The notes below the pieces were generated by a model, which saw only the letters and a list, made by a program, of their open reading frames with translations, made no database searches and was not told where the DNA came from. Both the position numbers and the translations under genes were made by a program. This document shows positions 57,438-64,000 of a stretch of DNA of 64,000 nucleotides, in pieces. The first letter of the stretch is position 1, and every line of letters begins with the position of its first letter. The stretch is from contig NZ_FNNR01000001.1 of the NCBI RefSeq assembly GCF_900106835.1, positions 223,182-287,181 on the forward strand, read 5' to 3'. Source of the DNA: Arthrobacter sp. cf158. GTDB lineage: Bacteria; Actinomycetota; Actinomycetes; Actinomycetales; Micrococcaceae.

Positions 57438-57878
57438 GTGAAATTCCTTCACCCGTCTCCCAAGTCCTCCGCCCGCGGCGTCACCATCCTGCGCGTGGTG
57501 TTTGGCGCGCTCATCATGGTTCACGGCTTCCAGAAGCTCATGGCCGGTCATGCTGCGTTCTCCGCCTCGGTTGCTGCCATGGGCGTGCAAAAGCCCGAGG
57601 TCGTCGCGTGGCTGGTGATCGCCGGTGAACTGGGCCTCGGCCTGCTGCTGGTCCTTGGTGCCCTGACCCGCGTGGCCGGTTTCCTGGCGGCGATCATGTT
57701 CGCCGGGATCTGGTTCGTGACGGAAGCGGGCAAGCCCCTGCTCACGGACAAGGCGGGCGTCACGGCCGAGCTCCTGATCATCTACGCAGCCATCTCCGTG
57801 GCCTTCGTGTTCCTGGGTCCTGGCGCGCTGTCGCTGGACCGGAAACTTGCGCGGCAACCGGCCCGCCAGGGGCGTTAA
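57438..57878 (+). CDS. DoxX-family membrane protein
   Basis: 146 residues with four helices and the DoxX signature (ILRVVFGALIMVHGFQKLM, ELGLGLLLVLGALTRVAGFLAAIMF). DoxX-like proteins take part in respiratory or redox membrane complexes; the role here is unknown. GTG 57438 with GGAA upstream was chosen; TTG 57429 is possible. It follows the phosphonatase-like gene by 50 bp but is probably not part of that pathway. Confidence 0.82.
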   Translation: MKFLHPSPKSSARGVTILRVVFGALIMVHGFQKLMAGHAAFSASVAAMGVQKPEVVAWLVIAGELGLGLLLVLGALTRVAGFLAAIMFAGIWFVTEAGKPLLTDKAGVTAELLIIYAAISVAFVFLGPGALSLDRKLARQPARQGR

Positions 57879-57957
57879 CGCAGCTGGGTTAACTCACGAC
57901 GGCGGCACGCGCCCGGCCGGGTCAACCCGCCGAGCGTACACTAGCCGAGTCTTCAAC

Positions 57958-59028
57958 TCACCGGGCATCGTTGGGGTACCGGATGCCCAGCTGGGACCGC
58001 ACGCCATCGAACAAGCGCATGACGTTGACGGAGTCCTCCAAGGGCATGACAGGGCTTTCTGTGAGGCCCTGCTGTACGCAGCGCGTCACCTCGCGGAGCT
58101 CGAAGGTGTAGCCGATGCCCACCACCTCGAAGCGTTCGTGGCGCGGCTCGTCCCAGCCAACCCGGATCATCAGCTCGCGGGGGTTGTTTACTGAACCCAC
58201 GGTCTGCAGGAAACCCAGCCCACCGGCAACCGTAGCGGTCCTCGGTCCGTGCGCCATGAGGGAGGACGTCAGCTGTGCTTGGGCACCGTTGGCGTAGCCA
58301 AGCGTCAGTGCGTTCTGAGTGTCCACGCCGTCCTCGTTCAGGGTGCCGATCGCCGTGACTGACTGCGGGAATCCCAACGTTCCCAAAGGCCACAACAACG
58401 GGTAGACAGTGAGGTCCAGGAGTGCGCCGCCGCCGTCATTCACAGCCCAGATCCGCGCAGAGGGATCGTACGGTGCCGGGAAGCCGAGGTCGGCGCTGAC
58501 CCACTGGATCCCGCCGAGCTCCCCGGACGCGGCAATCGCAAAGGCCCGCTGCATGCTGGGCAGGAAGCGGCTCCACACGGCCTCCATGAAGAACACCTTG
58601 TTGTCCTTGGCCAGTTTCACCAGCTCGGTGGCTTCACGGGCGTTGATGGTCAACGCCTTCTCACAGAGCACGTGCTTGCCGGCACGCAAGGCGGCCGATG
58701 CGATCTGGAAGTGCTGGGCATGGGGAGTTGCCACGTAAATCACGTCCACCGCGGGATCGTCGAACATGCGCTGGTAGCCGGGCACCTCGCCGTCGTCCCC
58801 GTATCCCTTGGCGAAGCCAAGCGAAGCGGCGAACGCATCCGCGGCAGCCTGGGTCCGGGAACTTACGGCGTACAGCTCGGCGTCTTCCAGCAAGGACAGG
58901 TCCTGCGAAACGCTGCTGGCGATGTTGCCCGTGGAGACGACGCCCCACGTCAAACGCCGGCCCGTAGCTGCCCGGGGATCCTGGTTGGTTTGCGAGAAAA
59001 GCCACGGCTTGGCGATAGGGAGGGTCAT
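57958..59028 (-). CDS. Gfo/Idh/MocA-family oxidoreductase
   Basis: 356-residue NAD(P)-dependent dehydrogenase. The N-terminal Rossmann motif is WGVVSTGNIAS. The conserved EKxxx segment is CEKALTINAREA, followed by a C-terminal GFO_IDH_MocA_C-type domain (FMEAVWSRFLPSM). Such enzymes oxidise sugars, inositols or trans-dihydrodiols; the substrate is not evident. ATG 59028. It is a single gene, convergent with doxX. Confidence 0.88.
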   Translation of the reverse strand: MTLPIAKPWLFSQTNQDPRAATGRRLTWGVVSTGNIASSVSQDLSLLEDAELYAVSSRTQAAADAFAASLGFAKGYGDDGEVPGYQRMFDDPAVDVIYVATPHAQHFQIASAALRAGKHVLCEKALTINAREATELVKLAKDNKVFFMEAVWSRFLPSMQRAFAIAASGELGGIQWVSADLGFPAPYDPSARIWAVNDGGGALLDLTVYPLLWPLGTLGFPQSVTAIGTLNEDGVDTQNALTLGYANGAQAQLTSSLMAHGPRTATVAGGLGFLQTVGSVNNPRELMIRVGWDEPRHERFEVVGIGYTFELREVTRCVQQGLTESPVMPLEDSVNVMRLFDGVRSQLGIRYPNDAR

Positions 59029-59056
59029 GCGCTTTATCCTCTCATTCCGGCCGCCG

Positions 59057-60031
59057 CTAGCTGGGAAGTTGCAGCTGCTCCAAGTCAGCCAACGTTCCTG
59101 TCGATTCGAACGTCAGCCTGACATTGACGTTGTAGGCGCCAGGCTTGCCGAGGTCCGGTATCCAAATTTCCGCGACCCCGGCGTCATGGTTCGTGGTGGC
59201 CAGGATTCTGTAGGCGAGGTTTTCGGCCTTCCAACTTTCGGACACGTCAACGCCATCCAGTGACCACGTGAGCAGCATCGGGACGTGGGCCAGGCCCTCA
59301 AGGTCCAGCTTGACCGCTACAGTCCACCCGAGCGGGTCCTTGCCCTGAGTGCCGTCGATGACCAGCACTTCCTCCAGAGCCTTGACCAGTTCTGCTGCCA
59401 CCTGGGCCGGTGGAAGGAGTTCACCAGCCTCATTGACGGTCACCGGCGGCAGGAGCGCGGGAAGAACTATGAGGGCTCCGGGAACGTATCCCTCCAACAC
59501 TTTCTGTTCCTTGACAGCGGTGCGATACTCCTCCGGCGGACGGGAGGTGATCTTGTGTGCCGCGGTGGGCGAGCCGGTGGACGTGCCGGTGGGCGTGCCC
59601 GTGGACGTGCCCGTGGACGTGCTCTGGTTGGCGGAAGTTGTCGCAGGAGTCGTGGGAATGGTGGGGGTGACGGTCGCCGTAGACGTCGCTGGGGAGGACG
59701 TGGTGGTTGGCGGAACTGTGGTGGGCGTCGGCTTCTTGCTTCCGGCAGACGCGGCAAGATTCACTGAATACCGCTCATGGACGGCTGCTGCGGCCGGACT
59801 GAGGGTGAGGTCCTTGCCCAAGTCCGCCGGGGCAAAGGCCGCAAGCGAGGTTTGCTTGACGATGGTCAGCGATTCGATGGTGGCAACATCTTCGGTATTG
59901 GGCGGAATGATCCGGTCCCAGAGGGCGATGATGCTGATGAGGGCTGCCGCGATGGCCCCCGCGGTAATGATCCACGTCTTGCCGCGTCGATGCCAGGGAG
60001 TCCTTTTCCCTTTTTTCTTGTGAGCGGACAC
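59057..60031 (-). CDS. Membrane-anchored protein with Ser/Thr/Pro-rich linker
   Basis: About 324 residues. Basic N-terminus (HKKKGKRTPWHRRGKTW), one transmembrane helix (about 20-40), then an extracytoplasmic part. A linker at about 95-160 is almost only Thr, Ser, Pro and Gly (TSTGTSTGTPTGTSTGSPT), encoded by near-identical 6- and 12-bp repeats at 59575-59640. The C-terminal 150 residues form a beta-rich domain of unknown family. GTG 60031 was preferred to GTG 60040 because GGAGGTG precedes it at the right distance. The linker is a likely O-mannosylation target. Confidence 0.7.
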   Translation of the reverse strand: MSAHKKKGKRTPWHRRGKTWIITAGAIAAALISIIALWDRIIPPNTEDVATIESLTIVKQTSLAAFAPADLGKDLTLSPAAAAVHERYSVNLAASAGSKKPTPTTVPPTTTSSPATSTATVTPTIPTTPATTSANQSTSTGTSTGTPTGTSTGSPTAAHKITSRPPEEYRTAVKEQKVLEGYVPGALIVLPALLPPVTVNEAGELLPPAQVAAELVKALEEVLVIDGTQGKDPLGWTVAVKLDLEGLAHVPMLLTWSLDGVDVSESWKAENLAYRILATTNHDAGVAEIWIPDLGKPGAYNVNVRLTFESTGTLADLEQLQLPS

Positions 60032-60196
60032 GCCCGCCACCTCCTGCCCCTGCTCACAGATTGCTCCCGCCGCGGAACAGCGTCAACCCTGCCCTGTCAA
60101 GTCATACGAATGCCCGGCACAGCGAAAATCCTCGCCTAGGCTTAGGCCATCATCCCTCGCAGAGGTTCTGTGGGGAGTTACCGAAATGGAGCAGGG

Positions 60197-61288
60197 ATGG
60201 GTACTTTTCGGCGCGTCATTTTGCCGGTTGCCTGGTTGTTGGTTTTCGCGATTATCGCAGTGGCCCTGGTCAAGATCGCCTTTGTAGATGGCCTCGAATC
60301 GTCGGCCGCAGAGCCAGCACCGCTGGCCCAAGTGGACATCCCGGTGGTCCCGGCCACACGTGCCACCGTCACCAACACCGTGCAAATAAAGGGCACCGTT
60401 CAGAGTGACGCCGCCCAGACCGTCCGGAGCACCTCCGCCGGCAAGGTCGTCAAGATCTTCGTGGAGCAAGGCGCCACCGTTGCCAAGGGAGATGCCCTTT
60501 TCCAAATCAAGGCGGAACGCGCGGTCACCAGCGCGCCTGCCTCCAAGGACGGCACCCCCACCACGCCAAAGCCGGTGTACGACTACTTCGACATCACCGC
60601 TCCGAGCGCAGGAACCTTGCAGCAGTTGACCACGCTGATTGACCAGCAGGTCACGGTGGGCGAAGCCGTGGGCAAGATCGATCCCGGTACGTACACGGTG
60701 GCAGGCTCGGTCACCGCGGCCCAGCAATACCGTCTGCTCGGTAAGCCCGGACCGGCGGAAATCGCCTTGGTAGGTGGCCCGGCACCGTTCCAGTGCACCG
60801 AAGTAACGCTTAAGAACAACGCATCCGACGACGCCGGCACCACCTCGGGCGGTTTGGCCGCTACCGGCGGAGGTGCAGGCATGGGCGTCGGCGCAGCGCT
60901 CGCAGGTCCAGGGGGTGGGAGCCAGCCTGAAGAGGGCGGGACCCCTACGGGAACCCTTAGCTGCGCGATTCCGGCAGGCCCGGAGGTCTTCGCCGGTCTG
61001 GGAGCCACCATGACGGTCAGCGCCGGTGTGGCACCCGATGTTGTCACTGTTCCCCTGACCTCGGTAAAGGGCAGCGTGAAGGATGGGATCGTTTGGATCG
61101 CCGGTCCGGGAGGAGCGGGCGCAGCGCCCGAGCAACGCACAGTCCAGCTTGGCCTGAACGATGGTTCTGTAGTTGAAGTGACCTCCGGTCTCGCAGAGGG
61201 TGAGCAGGTTCTGGAGTTCGTGCCGGGCGCACCGGCCGTCCAGGGCCCCATGGGTCCGGGCCAGGTAGCATTCGCTCCGGCGGGCTGA
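60197..61288 (+). CDS. HlyD/RND-type adaptor subunit of a MacAB-like exporter
   Basis: 363 residues. An N-terminal transmembrane helix (about 10-30), then a lipoyl-like barrel (TNTVQIKGTVQSDAAQTVRSTSAGKVVKIFVEQGATVAKGDALFQI) in two halves. A Gly-rich loop (ATGGGAGMGVGAALAGPGGG) lies near residue 215-240, and a final membrane-proximal domain follows. GGAG precedes ATG 60197 at 5-6 bases. It is directly followed by an ABC ATPase and FtsX-type permease, so the three form a MacAB-type export complex; in an actinobacterium the adaptor works without an outer membrane channel. Confidence 0.83.
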   Translation: MGTFRRVILPVAWLLVFAIIAVALVKIAFVDGLESSAAEPAPLAQVDIPVVPATRATVTNTVQIKGTVQSDAAQTVRSTSAGKVVKIFVEQGATVAKGDALFQIKAERAVTSAPASKDGTPTTPKPVYDYFDITAPSAGTLQQLTTLIDQQVTVGEAVGKIDPGTYTVAGSVTAAQQYRLLGKPGPAEIALVGGPAPFQCTEVTLKNNASDDAGTTSGGLAATGGGAGMGVGAALAGPGGGSQPEEGGTPTGTLSCAIPAGPEVFAGLGATMTVSAGVAPDVVTVPLTSVKGSVKDGIVWIAGPGGAGAAPEQRTVQLGLNDGSVVEVTSGLAEGEQVLEFVPGAPAVQGPMGPGQVAFAPAG

Positions 61289-61292
61289 AGGC

Positions 61293-62018
61293 ATGGAAGA
61301 ACCTAAAGAAACCCTTGTCAGCCTGCGGTCAGTCACCCGCTCGGTCATCCTGCCGGACGATCAGCACCTGCATATCCTCCGGGGCATCGACCTTGAGGTG
61401 CGCAGCGGCGACCACACAGCCATTGTGGGCCGCTCCGGTTGCGGCAAATCGACGCTGCTCAATCTGCTGGGTCTGTTGGATATTCCTACATCAGGGGAAA
61501 TGGAGTTTCTGGGGCAGTCCGCTGACCGGCTGAGCAGCAACGCCCGCGCCCGGCTCCGTGGTTCCACCGTGGGCTTTGTGTTCCAGCAGTTCAATCTCTT
61601 GCCGGGCCGCAGCGCTTTGGACAACGTGATCACCCCGTTGTTTTACGCCAAGGGCAGGGAATTCTGGCGTCGCCGGGACATCGCCATGGACATGCTGGAC
61701 CGCGTAGGCCTCGCCGCGCGTGCCCACACCATGCCCACCATGCTCTCCGGCGGTGAACAGCAGCGCGTGGCTATTGCCCGTGCCCTGGTCCGGAGGCCGC
61801 GGCTCATCCTTGCCGATGAGCCCACAGGCGCCCTGGATGTGGAGACCGGCCAGTCGGTGATGGCCCTGCTGGATACCGTAGCCACCGAGACCGCAGCTGC
61901 CCTGGTAACCATCACCCACGACACCAATGTGGCGGCGCTGGCCCGTGCCTGCTACCGCCTGGATGCGGGTGTCCTGAGCCGCATGTCAGTAACTGAAACA
62001 ACGGGAGTCAGCGCATGA
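61293..62018 (+). CDS. MacB-type ABC ATP-binding protein
   Basis: 241 residues. Walker [11 protein letters not shown]-loop [20 protein letters not shown], signature [16 protein letters not shown] and Walker [13 protein letters not shown] are intact; this is the MacB/LolD/FtsE branch. It follows the adaptor gene by 4 bp and overlaps the permease gene as ATGA. It powers the mechanotransmission-type permease downstream. Confidence 0.92.
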   Translation: MEEPKETLVSLRSVTRSVILPDDQHLHILRGIDLEVRSGDHTAIVGRSGCGKSTLLNLLGLLDIPTSGEMEFLGQSADRLSSNARARLRGSTVGFVFQQFNLLPGRSALDNVITPLFYAKGREFWRRRDIAMDMLDRVGLAARAHTMPTMLSGGEQQRVAIARALVRRPRLILADEPTGALDVETGQSVMALLDTVATETAAALVTITHDTNVAALARACYRLDAGVLSRMSVTETTGVSA

Positions 62019-63196
62019 CCGGCTTTGTTTCCACGCTGGTGGAGGCGTGGCAGGAACTTCGCATCAACAAGGTCCGGATCCTCCTGGCACTCCTTGGGGT
62101 AGCGTTGTCTGTCGCTGCGTTGACTTCTGTGGTGGGCGTCGGCAGCCTGGTCCGCGAGGGCATCAAAGTCCAGTCGGAGCGTAACGGCGGCAGGGTGGCT
62201 ACGTTGTCCCTGAATGTCGGCGGCCCCACCATGCCGGACCCGGCAAAGCTCGAAAAGGCTTACCAGGGAATCCAGCAGCGTTACGGCATCACCACCTCCA
62301 CCCACGTGGGCCAGACGCAGGCGGGATTCCAGTTCCCCCGCGGAGTAACCAGCGTGAACATGACCATCGTGGACATCGGCTACGGCGTCATCCATCGCGT
62401 CCCGCTCCAGCAAGGAAGCTGGTTCGCCGCCGACGACGGCCAAAGGCTGGCACCCGCCGTCGTGGTTTCCGAGGCCTTCTACAACCAGGCCGGCAGGCCC
62501 AACCTGACCACCCATCCCACAGTGAGCATCCCAGGTGACCGCCCGGCCACGGCGGTAATCATCGGCGTCGTGCCTGACGCCTATCCGGAGACGCCACCTG
62601 CCGCCTTCATCCTCACGGAGGGAGCGGCCATGACGGGCATTGAACCGCAGATGTCCGAGTTCAAGATGTGGGTGGGGGAGGAGCAGGCTGATGCCCTCAA
62701 AGCAGCCATTACCGCCGACCTCCAGGGCCAGTTTCCCGGCTTCTACGCCCAAGCAGACCGCATGGACTACGCCGCCTGGGGCGATCCTTTGGGGCCGGCC
62801 CAGTGGATGGTTGGCGGCGTAGCCGGGCTGGTGCTGCTGCTCGGAGCCGTGGGGATGCTGAACATCTCCATGGTCACCGTGCGGTACCGGGTCAGGGAAA
62901 TCGGCATCCGGCGCAGCTTCGGAGCCACGTCCGGCCGGATCTTCGTGGGCGTCATGATGGAATCCGTGGTGGCCACCGCAGTCGCCGGCCTGGCCGGGGT
63001 CATGCTGGCAGTCGCCGTGGTGAAGAATCCCTGGATCGAATCGAAGGTGGCGCCGGGGCTCACCGAGTACCCGGCCTTCCCCATCGACGCCGCCCTGCTC
63101 GGATTCGGTGCCGCCGTCCTTGTAGGCGCACTGGCCGGAGCCATTCCCGCGCTCGTGGCGGTGCGCGTCAAGGTCATCGACGCGATCCGGTTCTGA
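62015..63196 (+). CDS. MacB-type FtsX-domain ABC permease
   Basis: 393 residues. One N-terminal helix (RILLALLGVALSVAALTSVV), a large extracytoplasmic MacB_PCD domain (about 45-250), then three C-terminal helices of the FtsX fold with the REIGIRRSFGATSGRI coupling segment. It is the membrane partner of the preceding ATPase. Its last 23 bp overlap tail-to-tail with the ATPase gene on the other strand. Confidence 0.9.
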   Translation: MTGFVSTLVEAWQELRINKVRILLALLGVALSVAALTSVVGVGSLVREGIKVQSERNGGRVATLSLNVGGPTMPDPAKLEKAYQGIQQRYGITTSTHVGQTQAGFQFPRGVTSVNMTIVDIGYGVIHRVPLQQGSWFAADDGQRLAPAVVVSEAFYNQAGRPNLTTHPTVSIPGDRPATAVIIGVVPDAYPETPPAAFILTEGAAMTGIEPQMSEFKMWVGEEQADALKAAITADLQGQFPGFYAQADRMDYAAWGDPLGPAQWMVGGVAGLVLLLGAVGMLNISMVTVRYRVREIGIRRSFGATSGRIFVGVMMESVVATAVAGLAGVMLAVAVVKNPWIESKVAPGLTEYPAFPIDAALLGFGAAVLVGALAGAIPALVAVRVKVIDAIRF

Positions 63197-63866
63197 CCTC
63201 CTCGGTAAGCCTGCCCTGCTGAAGGCGGAAGCAGCGTTCCGTTTTTTGGGCCAGGCTGCGATCGTGGGTGACCACCAGAATGGTGGTGTTGTGGTCCCTG
63301 CTCAGTGAGCTGAGCAGTTCAATGATGTGCTCACCGGTTTGTTCATCCAGGTTCCCGGTGGGCTCATCGGCGAGGATCAGCTTGGGCTCGTTGGCCAGCG
63401 CCCGCGCAATGGCCACACGCTGCTGCTCGCCACCGGAGAGCCGGTTGGTCCGCCGGGAGTGCTTCTCCGGATCCAGTTGCACCTGCTCCAGCAGTTCCTT
63501 GGCGCGCTGCAGCCTGGCCGCTTTGCGGACACCGGCGAACTCCATGGGAAGCATCACGTTGTCCACGGCGCTGAGGTTGGGGATCAGGTTGAACTGCTGG
63601 AACACGAAGCCGATGTCCCGGCGTCGGTACTCAGTCAGCTTGCCGTCCGGCAGGCCGGCAAGGCTGACGCCGTCCACGACGACGTCGCCGGAGGTGGGTT
63701 TGTCCAGCGCACCCAGGAGGGACAACAGCGTGCTTTTGCCGCTGCCGCTCTTGCCGACGATGGACGCCAGCGAACCCTTTTCGAGTTCGAAGCTGACGCC
63801 GTTGACCGGCTTGATGGTCCGGTCACCGGACTTGAACTGACGGACCAGGTCCTTGACTACAATCAC
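63174..63866 (-). CDS. LolD/MacB-type ABC ATP-binding protein (second system)
   Basis: 230 residues. Walker [11 protein letters not shown]-loop [21 protein letters not shown], signature [15 protein letters not shown] and Walker [16 protein letters not shown] 63866 with AGGAG upstream. It follows the partial permease gene by 2 bp on the minus strand, so these form a second ABC system facing the first. The similar sequence of the two ATPases suggests related transport roles. Confidence 0.92.
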   Translation of the reverse strand: MIVVKDLVRQFKSGDRTIKPVNGVSFELEKGSLASIVGKSGSGKSTLLSLLGALDKPTSGDVVVDGVSLAGLPDGKLTEYRRRDIGFVFQQFNLIPNLSAVDNVMLPMEFAGVRKAARLQRAKELLEQVQLDPEKHSRRTNRLSGGEQQRVAIARALANEPKLILADEPTGNLDEQTGEHIIELLSSLSRDHNTTILVVTHDRSLAQKTERCFRLQQGRLTEEVRTGSRR

Positions 63867-63868
63867 GG

Positions 63869-64000
63869 CTATTCTCCTCGGAGTACTTCGATGGGACGGA
63901 TGCGGGCGGTCAGCAGTGCCGGGACCAACGCACCGATGATGGCCACCGCGAACACCGCGGCGATGCCTGCTGCCAGGACGCCGGGGGAGACGCTCGCAGT
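63869..64000 (-). CDS. FtsX-domain ABC permease, C-terminal end only
   Basis: The window edge cuts this gene; only its last 43 codons are present, up to TAG at 63869. They read as the final helix and tail of an FtsX/MacB permease (FAVAIIGALVPALLTARI, then RPIEVLRGE). It is the partner of the ATPase at 63174-63866. Confidence 0.82.
   Translation of the reverse strand, partial: TASVSPGVLAAGIAAVFAVAIIGALVPALLTARIRPIEVLRGE

Overview
The window is chromosomal DNA of a high-GC actinobacterium. Gene content and order (monomeric NADP isocitrate dehydrogenase, a DUF6350-type membrane protein beside purN, purH, a GAF-ANTAR regulator, a SLATT/reverse-transcriptase pair, frequent GTG starts) point to the Micrococcaceae, most likely an Arthrobacter or Paenarthrobacter. 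This is inferred from recognised families and not from any search. No rRNA, tRNA, insertion sequence or CRISPR array was recognised.

Region by region. 0-9 kb: a nitrilase-family hydrolase behind an 18-bp perfect palindrome, a GAF-ANTAR regulator, and a minus-strand phnDCE-type ABC operon followed by a tyrosine-phosphatase-like protein and a TetR regulator. A divergent MFS exporter and a TerC metal transporter follow. 9-20 kb is an accessory zone with visibly AT-richer stretches, orphan and broken genes, and two copied gene 3-prime ends. It holds a frameshifted gene for a secreted, cysteine-containing hydrophobic-tailed protein with two small membrane proteins (bacteriocin-like layout), a lipoprotein beta-lactamase homologue, a MarR/EamA divergent pair, and an SRA-HNH modification-dependent nuclease beside degraded genes. 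20-32 kb: flavin monooxygenase, cold-shock protein with a structured leader, a large ATPase-LuxR regulator, transporters, a uridine-kinase-like protein, and a UDP-glucose dehydrogenase/GT4 glycosyltransferase pair.

32.1-34.3 kb is an AT-richer two-gene defence module: a SLATT-type membrane effector overlapping a reverse transcriptase. A leader of about 130 nt in front of it is closed by an 11-bp perfect stem and may be a structured RNA. 34-45 kb: HspR-like/Hsp20/J-domain stress genes, a VOC protein, purN, and a murQ-amino sugar kinase-MFS operon (cell-wall sugar recycling). A DUF559-type gene is bracketed by two arrays of a 72-79 bp GC-rich tandem repeat (3 and 10 copies). 45-51 kb: purH, a secreted serine protease, icd and a sarcosine-oxidase-like flavoenzyme.

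52-57.4 kb is a coherent aminophosphonate locus: phnDCE-type importer and a TIGR03364-like FAD oxidase on one strand; a GntR/UTRA regulator and a PhnX-like hydrolase divergent on the other. The shared control region has two GntR-type operators and three GTTCA repeats at 10-11 bp spacing, like a PHO box. 57-64 kb: DoxX, a Gfo/Idh oxidoreductase, a Ser/Thr-rich anchored protein, and two facing MacB/LolD-type ABC systems, the second running off the window end.

The least explained signal is a 9-bp motif, consensus close to AGCACCTAG, repeated at 21-22 bp in three separate intergenic regions (12.2, 22.9 and 28.5 kb), each 37-62 bp before a start codon.
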